IMG/VR virus record: IMGVR_UViG_3300007960_003683
Span: 1-37,812 of that record
DNA length: 37,812 nt
DNA from: a virus
Strand: one strand, 5' to 3'
Shown here: positions 6,860 to 13,859 of the stretch, piece after piece
Layout of the letters: each line of letters starts with the position of its first letter
Numbering within the stretch: the stretch's first letter is position 1
Notes under the pieces: model-generated
Told to the model about the DNA's origin: nothing
The model's input: the letters and a program-made list of their open reading frames with translations, nothing else
The model's database searches: none
Program-made: the position numbers and the translations under genes

Positions 6860-7379
6860 TTACATACTTTACCTGGACGGCGAGCTCGGCGCAAAGGATT
6901 GCGCCGAGTTCGTTTCTTTCTGTGAGGCAGAGGAACAACAGAAACGTAAAATTGAATTTAAAAAGGCTGAGTGGTATGAAGTAACGGAGGGAGCTTTAAC
7001 AACACTCGCGAAAAAAGAATTTGTTAGGGCATTTGGAGACTATTGTGCCCTAGTACCAGATAATGTTATTGAAGTATTAAAGCCCCAAGACTGTGAAATA
7101 GAATCCTGTGTCATAAAAAAGGTGGGTGATGAAGGACAAGAATTGTTTTATGATAACTTTGGAGCCTCACGAAGAAGGCTCGTTATCATGATACATCTAA
7201 ACACTGTAGAAGATGGAGGCGTACAGTTTCCACAAGCAGGCGTTCAAGCATGTCAAGTACAAGGTAAAATTACAGTAGCGCCTTGTACATGGCAGTATGC
7301 TTACAGAGTAAACGCAAGCAAACAGACTCAATATGTTCTTTATTGTTATATTAGGATTAAAAATGAAAAAGCAATATAA
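6843..7379 (+). CDS. Degenerate 2OG-oxygenase-like fold, probable pseudoenzyme
   Basis: The ATG at 6843 follows AAGGA and overlaps the CobS-like stop, so the two are translationally coupled; upstream in-frame starts lie inside that gene. The 178-residue product has the C-terminal pattern of prolyl-4-hydroxylase-like 2OG oxygenases: RRRLVIMIHLN, EDGGVQFP, a beta-rich GKITVAP and a W-x-Y block. The usual iron and cosubstrate residues appear replaced. Aligned by eye with the active-looking paralogue at 29479-30012, the first His becomes Phe102 (in LFYDNF), the distal His becomes Tyr154, and the 2OG-binding Lys becomes Gln163. It may be a binding or scaffold protein for the AAA+/VWA pair. The fold assignment is moderate. 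Confidence 0.6.
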   Translation: MTPLSNYILYLDGELGAKDCAEFVSFCEAEEQQKRKIEFKKAEWYEVTEGALTTLAKKEFVRAFGDYCALVPDNVIEVLKPQDCEIESCVIKKVGDEGQELFYDNFGASRRRLVIMIHLNTVEDGGVQFPQAGVQACQVQGKITVAPCTWQYAYRVNASKQTQYVLYCYIRIKNEKAI

Positions 7380-7635
7380 ATTTAACGAAGAAGCACTCAT
7401 TAAGGAATTAAAAGAGTATGTAGACTCTACATACGAACAGCACTATAGTAAGAGTAAGTTCCAATCCTCAGAGTTTATTATGGACTGTGGACACGGAATG
7501 GGATTCTTTCTTGGAAATGTTCTAAAGTATGCACAAAGGTATGGTAAAAAAGACGGTTACAATAGAAAAGACCTCTTTAAAATTTTACATTATGCACTTT
7601 TAGCACTAAATGAACATGACGAAAATTATAAATAG
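7363..7635 (+). CDS. DUF3310-like nucleotide-kinase-associated small protein
   Basis: The ATG at 7363 gives 90 residues; a longer start at 7333 lies inside the previous gene. The block CGHGMGFFLGNVLKYAQRYGK followed by DLFKILHYALLAL matches the DUF3310 pattern (a GN-x-x-KY-x-x-R motif, then a DL-x-K helix) common in phages. The biochemical role of this family is not established. It overlaps the preceding gene by 17 bases. Confidence 0.75.
   Translation: MKKQYKFNEEALIKELKEYVDSTYEQHYSKSKFQSSEFIMDCGHGMGFFLGNVLKYAQRYGKKDGYNRKDLFKILHYALLALNEHDENYK
7627..7634 (+). promoter_or_regulatory. T4-type late promoter motif TATAAATA
   Basis: Exact late-box match at the end of the DUF3310-like gene, 36 bp before the next start. 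It may drive 7670-8002 late in infection. Confidence 0.4.
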
Positions 7636-7669
7636 TGGAACACTTTACCCATTTAGGAGATAAAAAATA

Positions 7670-8002
7670 ATGGCACACGAAGTTATCATTAAATACGTTC
7701 GGCCTTCGGTTGATGTTGAAGTTCCTACTGCTGATCAAACTCAGGCACAGGAAGAGTGGGACACCTCTCGAAGACTTGCTCTTATTGACAATAATATTTC
7801 AGTAACTTATAGCATTAGCGAAGATGGTCTAACCATGGAAGCAATTTTTAATGCTCTATCTGAAGCAGATTGGAATAACTATATGACTGCGATGCAGGCA
7901 GATGGCGGATTTAATATTATTGAAGACTTAAAGACACGTTGCACAGAAGCTGGCATTACTATGTCATATATTGTTAACGGCTCTGAAGTTGTTTCAGTTT
8001 AA
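7670..8002 (+). CDS. Hypothetical acidic protein, 110 residues
   Basis: The start has a good ribosome site (TTAGGAG, eight to ten bases upstream). The protein has an acidic, mixed alpha/beta composition, no Cys-rich, membrane or signal segment except one Cys near residue 91, and no motif I recognise. It is preceded by a late-type TATAAATA box and followed by the gp45 promoter, so it may be a late gene next to an early one. It may be a structural or accessory virion protein, but nothing in the sequence proves this. Confidence 0.7.
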   Translation: MAHEVIIKYVRPSVDVEVPTADQTQAQEEWDTSRRLALIDNNISVTYSISEDGLTMEAIFNALSEADWNNYMTAMQADGGFNIIEDLKTRCTEAGITMSYIVNGSEVVSV

Positions 8003-8014
8003 TTAAAAAAACAC

Positions 8015-8042
8015 TTGACTTTTGAAATGAAGTCTGTATAAT
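8015..8042 (+). promoter_or_regulatory. Sigma70 promoter for the sliding clamp gene
   Basis: TTGACT (8015-8020) and TATAAT (8037-8042) with a 16-bp spacer. The -10 box lies inside a perfect 19-bp palindrome. Confidence 0.85.
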
Positions 8043-8050
8043 ATACAGAC
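8032..8050 (+). promoter_or_regulatory. 19-bp palindromic operator candidate over the gp45 -10 box
   Basis: GTCTGTATAATATACAGAC is perfectly symmetric (9+1+9). It covers the -10 box and the expected start point, where a bound repressor would block RNA polymerase. The core CTGT-N7-ACAG resembles a LexA box (CTGT-N8-ACAG) with one base fewer. Confidence 0.6.
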
Positions 8051-8069
8051 TTAATACTTGGAGTATATT

Positions 8070-8732
8070 ATGAAAATTAGCAAAAACACCCTCGAAGTTC
8101 TGAAGAACTTCGCTACTATCAATTCCAATATCCTTGTACGGCAAGGAAATGTTCTTTCCACTATTAGTACTGGTAAGAACATCTTTGCCCGCGCAACGGT
8201 AGAGGATAGTTTTGATAAAGAATTTGCAATCTATGATCTAAATAGTTTGCTAGCACTTCTAACTCTAATGGAAGATACTGAAGTACAATTTGGAGACGAG
8301 TCTCTAACTGTTACTAAAGGCTCTAGTGAGTTTGAATATTTTTATGCTGATCCTGGCATTATTGTTTCCGCTCCTGACAAGACTATTGAGGTAGATAATT
8401 TTTATACCTTTGATTTGTCTTCTGAGGACTTGAATACAATTATGAAGGCAGCGGCTATTACAGGAGCACCTATGTTCAGTGTAGTAGCTAAAGACGGTAA
8501 GGTAGTACTTACTGTAGGAGATCCGAGTACACCTAAGAGTAACAGCTTTAAGCAAGTTATTGGTGATACGGATCTAACGTTTGATTGTCGTTTGTCAATT
8601 GAAAATCTAAAGGTAGTACCTGGCAGTTATTCTGTTACACTATCTACTAAGAAGTTTATGTTCTTCCAGAACAAGAAAAACGATCTTAAGTATTGGTTGG
8701 CACTCGAACGTTCATCAGAAATTGGAGGTTAA
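8070..8732 (+). CDS. gp45: DNA polymerase sliding clamp, T4 gp45-like
   Basis: The ATG at 8070 with GGAG upstream gives 220 residues (T4 gp45 is 228). The N-terminus MKISKNTLEVLKNFATINS closely follows T4 gp45, as does the later FAIYDLNSLLALL block. The protein forms a trimeric ring that tethers gp43 polymerase to DNA; in T4 it also activates late transcription. It is loaded by gp44/gp62, both present downstream. In T4 the clamp gene lies directly before 44; here four genes lie between them. Confidence 0.95.
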   Translation: MKISKNTLEVLKNFATINSNILVRQGNVLSTISTGKNIFARATVEDSFDKEFAIYDLNSLLALLTLMEDTEVQFGDESLTVTKGSSEFEYFYADPGIIVSAPDKTIEVDNFYTFDLSSEDLNTIMKAAAITGAPMFSVVAKDGKVVLTVGDPSTPKSNSFKQVIGDTDLTFDCRLSIENLKVVPGSYSVTLSTKKFMFFQNKKNDLKYWLALERSSEIGG

Positions 8733-8733
8733 T

Positions 8734-8907
8734 ATGGATGATGGAAAATTAAGCTTTAATCTAAGACAAGTTGGTAACGGTTTGGTTTTAGAAGTATGCA
8801 AAAATGGTGACTGTGTTGAGTTTATTTTTAACAGGCACGGTAAAGCCCTTTCTGTAATGAGACAAATCTTTAATGGAGATTTAGATCCTTTTGCAGACGC
8901 AGAGTAA
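8734..8907 (+). CDS. Small hypothetical protein, 57 residues
   Basis: The ATG at 8734 has a strong ribosome site GGAGG just before the gp45 stop. The product is mostly beta-like (KLSFNLRQVGNGLVLEVCKNGDCVEFIFN) and ends with an acidic tail. No family is recognised. The 1-base gap to gp45 and good ribosome site support a real gene cotranscribed with the clamp. Confidence 0.65.
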   Translation: MDDGKLSFNLRQVGNGLVLEVCKNGDCVEFIFNRHGKALSVMRQIFNGDLDPFADAE

Positions 8908-9529
8908 TATAATTGTAAGCAGTCCCCTCATTGGTGTACCTTTGGGGGGTTGTTGGATAAATGAAGAGCGCAAACAATTTTGGATTAATATTCCAAAAAA
9001 CGCATCTCAATTTGCAATTAGAACATTAAGAAAAAAAGAAGATTGGTGGGCTACAAACGAACATGGATGGATGGATAAATCCATGTCAGAAATAGTTACG
9101 CATTTCTCTCAAGAAAAAGGATTTACTGGTATAGTTATACTCAGGGAACCTTGGGAGAGATGGAAGTCTGCTACAGTACACAATTGGACAAGACAGTCAA
9201 GTGATATTATGTCATTACAAAATTTTGTATTGTATTATAAAAATCAAGCAACACTCTTTGAACAAGATGAGCATACAAATAAACAAGTATCCTTTTTAGC
9301 TGGTCTAGATAAGAGCAATGCTATCTTTTTTAACCTAGATAGTCCTGACTTTGGAAAAAAGTGGACTAAATATTTAGGATTGCGTCCTCACAAACCAACT
9401 AATGCCGTTAGCGTTCAAGCACAGCATGCAAAAGATTGGTTGGAGTATAGAAAAACTGACGTATGGGACAAATTAAGAATTTTTTATAGAGAAGATGTAA
9501 GTTTATATAATGAGGTGACTTATGAATAA
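8891..9529 (+). CDS. Sulfotransferase-like protein (first of three)
   Basis: This 212-residue protein shows the two PAPS-binding signatures of sulfotransferases: a phosphosulfate-loop-like IPKNASQFAIRTL at 34-46 and the 3'-phosphate motif ILREPWERWKS at 83-93. Such enzymes move sulfate from PAPS to sugars or other acceptors. No signal peptide or membrane span is visible, so it would act in the cytoplasm. The assumed start is TTG at 8891, overlapping the previous gene by 17 bases; the first in-frame ATG is about 60 residues later, past the first motif, so a non-ATG start is required. It overlaps the peroxiredoxin gene by 8 bases. Confidence 0.7.
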   Translation: MQTQSNIIVSSPLIGVPLGGCWINEERKQFWINIPKNASQFAIRTLRKKEDWWATNEHGWMDKSMSEIVTHFSQEKGFTGIVILREPWERWKSATVHNWTRQSSDIMSLQNFVLYYKNQATLFEQDEHTNKQVSFLAGLDKSNAIFFNLDSPDFGKKWTKYLGLRPHKPTNAVSVQAQHAKDWLEYRKTDVWDKLRIFYREDVSLYNEVTYE

Positions 9530-10100
9530 AATTGAAGGTACAAATATTCCTTTTTTAGAATTTCCAACTCGTATTAGAGAAGGAGAAGAAATGGTATGGC
9601 GAAATAACACTACTGAAGAACTCTTCGGAGGAAAACGTGTTGTTCTTTTTGCTTTGCCAGGTGCGTTTACGCCGACATGTTCAACATATCAGCTACCAGG
9701 ATATGATGATCTTTACAGTGATTTTATTAGCACTGGCATTGATGAAGTCTACTGCTTGTCAGTAAACGATACCTTTGTAATGAATGCTTGGGCGAAGGAC
9801 CTTGGAATTAAAAATGTAAAAATGATTCCAGATGGCTCAGCACAATTTACGCATGCCATGGGTATGCTTGTAGCTAAAGATAACTTAGGCTTTGGCATTC
9901 GCTCATGGAGATACGCTGCCGTTATCGATAACATGCAAGTAGAAAAAGTATTTGAGGAAGAAGGAAAGGCTTCTAATGTTGAAGGCGATCCTTATGAGGT
10001 GTCTAAACCTGAAGTAGTACTAGAGTACTGCAAAGGAGGACGTCATATTAATCTCAATCTATCAGACTCTACTGATGTTAAAGAAAAGTTTGGTGGCTAA
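9522..10100 (+). CDS. Peroxiredoxin (Prx5/AhpE-like thiol peroxidase)
   Basis: The 192-residue protein has the peroxiredoxin active site PGAFTPTCS with peroxidatic Cys53, preceded by VVLFALPG, plus Cys78 in the typical YCLSVND strand and Arg127 in GIRSWRYAAVIDN. The layout fits the Prx5 group, which reduces hydrogen peroxide and alkyl hydroperoxides with thiol donors such as glutaredoxin or thioredoxin. Family size is usually around 160-190. In a phage it would protect the infected cell or keep metabolism reduced during infection, which is inference. It overlaps both neighbours (8 bases upstream, 26 downstream), so it belongs to the clamp-region operon. Confidence 0.9.
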   Translation: MNKIEGTNIPFLEFPTRIREGEEMVWRNNTTEELFGGKRVVLFALPGAFTPTCSTYQLPGYDDLYSDFISTGIDEVYCLSVNDTFVMNAWAKDLGIKNVKMIPDGSAQFTHAMGMLVAKDNLGFGIRSWRYAAVIDNMQVEKVFEEEGKASNVEGDPYEVSKPEVVLEYCKGGRHINLNLSDSTDVKEKFGG

Positions 10101-10710
10101 AACAATACATGCTTTTGGAGATAGTTTTACTACTGGTTTAAACAAACCTCTAAGAGCAGAAAGATGTTATGTAAAATCCTACATAGATTGGATTGCCGAT
10201 TACAATAAATGTCGACTTGTAAACCATGCAAAAGACGGTAACTGCAATCCTTCAATAGCATATGACGTCATGTCTCGTCGGTACCTCACTACCGATAAGG
10301 TAGTTATATGCTGGTCAGGACTGTTGCGCCCTTGGACTTGGGACAATGGTTTTGTTTCGCCTCCCGGGAATGCCAAAAGTGATCCCGAGGAGGCTCTTTT
10401 TATGTCTGAAATTTGTATGAGAGCTTGTGAAGACTACTTGACAAAACAAGGAGTAGACTATATAATGACTGCAGCTTTTGTTACACCGTATTATGTCAGA
10501 CGTGAAAACTGGAACTGGATTGAGAACCGATCAAAAGGTAACACACTGTTAGATATTTGCAATGGTTCTTGGCTAGTTGGTGATTATAAAGATCCCGATT
10601 TCAATCATGTTGATACGGAACAAAATGAAAATTTGGAATTTTGTTTGCATCCAAATGAACGTGGACACAAACTAATTGCGGATACTTTAAACAAATATAT
10701 TATGGAGTAA
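10075..10710 (+). CDS. SGNH/GDSL-type hydrolase-like protein
   Basis: The 211-residue product has block I AFGDSFTTG with Ser17 and block V LHPNERGHKLIADTL with His192 near the C-terminus, the two ends of the SGNH catalytic set. SGNH enzymes remove acetyl or acyl groups from glycans, lipids or other esters. No signal peptide is present. It overlaps the peroxiredoxin gene by 26 bases and precedes gp44 by 3. A modifying role on a glycan or lipid is plausible given the glycan-related genes elsewhere in the window; the substrate cannot be read from the sequence. Confidence 0.75.
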   Translation: MLKKSLVAKTIHAFGDSFTTGLNKPLRAERCYVKSYIDWIADYNKCRLVNHAKDGNCNPSIAYDVMSRRYLTTDKVVICWSGLLRPWTWDNGFVSPPGNAKSDPEEALFMSEICMRACEDYLTKQGVDYIMTAAFVTPYYVRRENWNWIENRSKGNTLLDICNGSWLVGDYKDPDFNHVDTEQNENLEFCLHPNERGHKLIADTLNKYIME

Positions 10711-10713
10711 ATT

Positions 10714-11658
10714 ATGGATACTAAGAGTGAACAATTTTTGTGGGTAGAAAAATATCGTCCACGAAAAATTGATGAGTGTGTCCTTCCAGACAGCATTAAA
10801 GATATGTTTACACAATTCTTGAACAAGGGAGAAGTACCTAATCTTCTTCTTTGTGGTTCTGCTGGTACAGGTAAAACTACAGTTGCCCGTGCTTTATGTG
10901 AGCAGTTGGGTTGTGACTACATCATTATTAACGGTTCTGATGAAGGGCGACAAATTGATACGCTACGAACTAAAATTAAAGAGTTTGCTAGTGCTATTAG
11001 TTTTGAAGGTAAAACTAAGGTTGTAATTATTGACGAGGCAGACTATCTAAATAAGGATAGTGTACAGCCTGCTTTGAGAGCATTTATTGAAACGTTCTCA
11101 CAAAACTGTCGATTTATTTTTACATGTAACTATAAAAATCGAATCATTAGTCCCCTACATTCTAGGACTACAGTAATTGAATTTTCGTCTCATAAAAGTG
11201 ACAAACAAACACTTGCTGCAGCATTTATGAGACGTATGCAAAACATTCTACAATCGGAAGGTGTGCAATATAAGGACAAAGTTCTAGCAGAACTTTTGAT
11301 GAAATACTTTCCTGATTATCGTAGAGTTATAAACGAACTACAGCGTTATTCTTCTGCCGGTGTTATTGACGAAGGTATTCTCAGTAACTTTGCAGAGATT
11401 AATTCTAAAGAACTGATTGCCTCTTTGAAGGACAAAGAGTGGAAGAAGATGCGACAGTGGGTTGCTAATAATGTTGACACAGATCCGCAAGGCATCTTTA
11501 GATACATTTATGACACTCTTTTGCCTGAGGTTAGATCTGTTCCGCAGTTGGTGTTACTAATTGCTGACTATCAGTATAAGGCAGCGTTCGTGGCAGACCA
11601 AGAAATTAATCTTACAGCCTGCCTAACCGAAATTATGGCGAACGTGGAGTTTAAGTAA
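10714..11658 (+). CDS. gp44: Clamp loader large subunit, T4 gp44-like
   Basis: The 314-residue protein (T4 gp44 is 319) is an AAA+ ATPase. It begins FLWVEKYRPRKIDECVLP, the clamp-loader hallmark. Walker A GSAGTGKT is at 48-55, Walker B VVIIDEAD at 103-110, sensor 1 TCNYKN at 137-142 and the arginine finger in HSRTT at 149-153. With gp62 it forms the loader that opens gp45 and places it on DNA. GGAG upstream supports the start. Confidence 0.96.
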   Translation: MDTKSEQFLWVEKYRPRKIDECVLPDSIKDMFTQFLNKGEVPNLLLCGSAGTGKTTVARALCEQLGCDYIIINGSDEGRQIDTLRTKIKEFASAISFEGKTKVVIIDEADYLNKDSVQPALRAFIETFSQNCRFIFTCNYKNRIISPLHSRTTVIEFSSHKSDKQTLAAAFMRRMQNILQSEGVQYKDKVLAELLMKYFPDYRRVINELQRYSSAGVIDEGILSNFAEINSKELIASLKDKEWKKMRQWVANNVDTDPQGIFRYIYDTLLPEVRSVPQLVLLIADYQYKAAFVADQEINLTACLTEIMANVEFK

Positions 11659-11675
11659 TTGTTACGGGAGTTGAT

Positions 11676-11723
11676 ATGATAACTAACATCAAGCAGACAA
11701 TGCAACCTTTACCACGTTGCTAA
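11676..11723 (+). CDS. Possible 15-codon leader peptide
   Basis: ATG at 11676 has GGAG six bases upstream and runs MITNIKQTMQPLPRC to TAA. It lies just after gp44 and overlaps the tail of the minus-strand ORF. It could be a small peptide or chance; the ribosome site is the only support. Confidence 0.25.
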   Translation: MITNIKQTMQPLPRC

Positions 11724-11772
11724 GTCTACCTTGTTTCATTAGATTATCGAATTTTTTGAATAGTTTTTTCAT
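11689..11772 (-). CDS. 27-residue minus-strand basic peptide ORF
   Basis: Read on the minus strand, a perfect AGGAGG (plus-strand 11777-11782) stands four bases before an ATG at 11772. The frame runs 27 residues, beginning MKKLFKKFDNLMKQGR and ending VVKVALSA, then TGA at 11691-11689. The peptide is basic and could form an amphipathic helix. AT-rich TATATA repeats lie just upstream on its strand. It is the only well-supported minus-strand candidate in the window and lies divergent to the RHH regulator gene. A role as a toxin-like or regulatory peptide is speculation. Confidence 0.4.
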   Translation of the reverse strand: MKKLFKKFDNLMKQGRLSNVVKVALSA

Positions 11773-11830
11773 CTTGCCTCCTATATTTTTTATATATACT
11801 ATATATACTTTTTAAATATTTGAGGTTATT
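11773..11830. promoter_or_regulatory. AT-rich divergent intergenic region
   Basis: Fifty-eight bases between the minus-strand peptide ORF and the RHH gene. They contain TATATATACTATATATAC, a nearly symmetric AT-rich stretch with possible -10 boxes on both strands, and no clear -35 box. This is the natural place for a divergent promoter or RHH operator. Confidence 0.35.
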
Positions 11831-11974
11831 ATGAGCGAGAAGAATGATCAACTTTTAGTAAAAATTAACAAAGACGATAAGAAGGAGTTTATCAAAGTTT
11901 GTAAAGAACTTGACACTTCTGCAAGTCGTGAAGTTAGACATTTTATTAAAAAGTTTATTAAAGAACATAGTTAA
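11831..11974 (+). CDS. Ribbon-helix-helix small regulator
   Basis: A 47-residue ORF with ribosome site TTGAGG. The pattern (short strand QLLVKIN, helix KDDKKEFIKVCKELD, then SASREVRHFIKKFIKEH) fits the Arc/CopG/MetJ ribbon-helix-helix fold, which binds DNA as a dimer through the strand. Its stop overlaps the start of the radical SAM gene (TAATG), so it is cotranslated with it. RHH proteins commonly repress their own promoter, and the AT-rich near-palindrome just upstream is a candidate site. They are also antitoxins, and the divergent basic peptide could be its partner, but that is unproven. Confidence 0.65.
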   Translation: MSEKNDQLLVKINKDDKKEFIKVCKELDTSASREVRHFIKKFIKEHS

Positions 11975-13074
11975 TGTGGTCGTTTGAAAAATTAAATGCG
12001 GTTCATCTTGAGTTGAGCAGTCGTTGTAATGCTGCTTGCCCAGGGTGTCCTCGTTATTTGAGAAACTCCCCCATTGTTGATCCAGATTTGCAACAAACAG
12101 ATATTAGTATCGAGACATTTAAAGAATGGTTCTCTCCTACTACACTGTCTAAAATTAAAAATTGGATCATATGCGGAACACACGGTGATCCTATCACATG
12201 CAAAGATTTGGTAGAAATTTTACAGTACATCTGTAAACATAGCCCAGGACAGATACAGATTAATACAAACGGCGGCCTTCGAGGTGAGAAGTTTTTTACT
12301 GACTTAGGTAACATTTTAGCAGCAGCTACTGCTAAAGATGGCGTACAAAGAGAGGTTGTATTCTCTCTTGACGGATTAGAGGACACTAATCATCTATACA
12401 GACGTCAAGTGAAATGGGAAAAAGCATTTGCTAATTTAAAAGCATTTGCTTCAACAGGAGCTAATACAGCATGGGACTTTCTTCGTTTTGCACATAACAC
12501 GCATCAAATAGAAGAAGCACGTTCCATTGCAACAAGTCTTGGTGTAGACTTTAGACTTAAAAATCCTTTTGGTGTAGACGGTATAGGTATGCCAGTGTAC
12601 GACAAAAACTTTAAGTTGGACTATGTTATTAATCATTGGGAAGAAGGATACAAAGATCCTTATGAGCCGTACCCGTTAGGATACGAAGCACCATTACCAA
12701 TATTAGAAGAAAGAAAAGGGTGCATTGATTGTAACTCGTTTAGAATGCACCAACCGCCACAACACGAAACACAAATGTGCGAGGTGTATATAGATCATTT
12801 AGGGCGTGTACAACCTTGTTGCTTTGTGGGTAACAAAATGTATGGTCCTGCTTATATAGAAGAAGCCACAGAGGTAAGATACGTTCAGCAAGCGATTGGA
12901 ACTAGAAACAATTTGTATCACTATAGTTTACAAGAAGTGCTTGACAATGGAGCACTAGACATGTATAGTAACAGTTGGGAAAATAAAACAATCAACCAGT
13001 GCTGGATACAGTGTGGTAAAGAACAAGGTAATGATAGATTAATTGATAGTTTGTTTGTGAGAGAAATACAATGA
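11974..13074 (+). CDS. Radical SAM enzyme with SPASM-like C-terminus
   Basis: The 366-residue protein begins with HLELSSRCNAACPGCPR, the CxxxCxxC cluster motif (Cys18, Cys22, Cys25) that binds the SAM-cleaving 4Fe-4S cluster. Later Cys groups (GCIDCNS, MCEVYIDHLGRVQPCCF and CWIQC near the end) fit a SPASM or twitch domain holding an extra cluster. Members modify peptides or other substrates by radical chemistry. No precursor peptide is obvious nearby except the tiny ORFs at 11676 and 11689. It overlaps the RHH regulator upstream and the AbrB-like gene downstream (ATGA). The substrate is unknown. Confidence 0.88.
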   Translation: MWSFEKLNAVHLELSSRCNAACPGCPRYLRNSPIVDPDLQQTDISIETFKEWFSPTTLSKIKNWIICGTHGDPITCKDLVEILQYICKHSPGQIQINTNGGLRGEKFFTDLGNILAAATAKDGVQREVVFSLDGLEDTNHLYRRQVKWEKAFANLKAFASTGANTAWDFLRFAHNTHQIEEARSIATSLGVDFRLKNPFGVDGIGMPVYDKNFKLDYVINHWEEGYKDPYEPYPLGYEAPLPILEERKGCIDCNSFRMHQPPQHETQMCEVYIDHLGRVQPCCFVGNKMYGPAYIEEATEVRYVQQAIGTRNNLYHYSLQEVLDNGALDMYSNSWENKTINQCWIQCGKEQGNDRLIDSLFVREIQ

Positions 13075-13262
13075 GTAAGTATACAGTGAAAATTGAACAA
13101 GATCCAGATACTGGGGATTTAATTCTACCTATTCCTGATGAACTATTAGTGCAAGTGGGTTGGGGCGAAGGTGATGAGTTAATTTGGGAAGAAACCTTAA
13201 TATGTGAAGATTGGGATGAATACCATGGATATACTTTACGGAAGAAGTGTGACAATGAGTGA
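13071..13262 (+). CDS. AbrB/MazE-like small protein
   Basis: The 63-residue product has DPDTGDLILPIPDELLVQVGWGEGDELIWEE, the swapped-hairpin AbrB pattern (two strands, P-x-E-L-L helix, G-W-x-x-G-D-x-L). Proteins with this fold bind DNA or act as antitoxins; here no toxin is evident. It overlaps the radical SAM gene by four bases and the next gene by eight. Confidence 0.7.
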   Translation: MSKYTVKIEQDPDTGDLILPIPDELLVQVGWGEGDELIWEETLICEDWDEYHGYTLRKKCDNE

Positions 13263-13578
13263 GCAAAACTATTTCCCTGATAATTGGGTAGTTATCAAAA
13301 TCAAAGGTGATGATCCGCACTATCGTGTGCTTGCTGGCTGGTCAGGTGGATATCTTGACGGCGATAGTTGGCGCATGAATAGCGGCATCACAAGAGTAGA
13401 GAAGGGTAGCACCACTTGGAAGTTCTATGGTTCAACTGGCAGTTGCTATGAATGCGGTATGCATAACTATACTCTTCGTATGAACAATGCTCATATCTGG
13501 GCACAACTGCAAGAACGTCATGGTGACAAAGTTGAGTTGATGCCTGAAGATACTGATTGGATGGAGATCGAGTGGTGA
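13255..13578 (+). CDS. Conserved-type hypothetical protein, 107 residues
   Basis: The ATG at 13255 overlaps the AbrB-like stop (ATGAGTGA). The product is rich in Trp, Gly and Tyr with a repeated beta-like pattern (WVVIKIKGDDPHYRVLAGWSGGY, then SWRMNSGITRVE) and a CYECGMHNYTLRMNN segment. This resembles a common marine-phage hypothetical protein; no function is known to me. The codon pattern and overlap on both sides support a real gene. Confidence 0.75.
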   Translation: MSEQNYFPDNWVVIKIKGDDPHYRVLAGWSGGYLDGDSWRMNSGITRVEKGSTTWKFYGSTGSCYECGMHNYTLRMNNAHIWAQLQERHGDKVELMPEDTDWMEIEW

Positions 13579-13859
13579 ACCAAGACATACTAGCACAAGC
13601 AAGGCGTTTTTATCATCATGTGCTCAATGGCGGTAAGTTGAAACCTGAAGATGTTTCTTACATGGTATCTGCTCTTGAGGAAGCCTACGAAGACCACGCA
13701 CTGACATTTGAAGAATGGTTAGATGAAATAGAATGCTACTCGACACGTCGAGAACGCCTTAGCGAAGAACTGCCTGTATCAGATGTATTGATAAAATGGC
13801 TACGAGCCGCCTATGAAGTTGGATACGAACAAGGAAAGAAAGATGACATTACCAACTGA
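13575..13859 (+). CDS. Hypothetical acidic helical protein
   Basis: The most economical start is GTG at 13575, which overlaps the previous stop (GTGA). The 94-residue product is acidic and mostly helical (LAQARRFYHHVLNGGKLKPEDV, then LSEELPVSDVLIKWLRAAYEVGYEQG). No domain is recognised. An alternative start a codon earlier (13572, GTG) is possible. Confidence 0.65.
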   Translation: MNQDILAQARRFYHHVLNGGKLKPEDVSYMVSALEEAYEDHALTFEEWLDEIECYSTRRERLSEELPVSDVLIKWLRAAYEVGYEQGKKDDITN

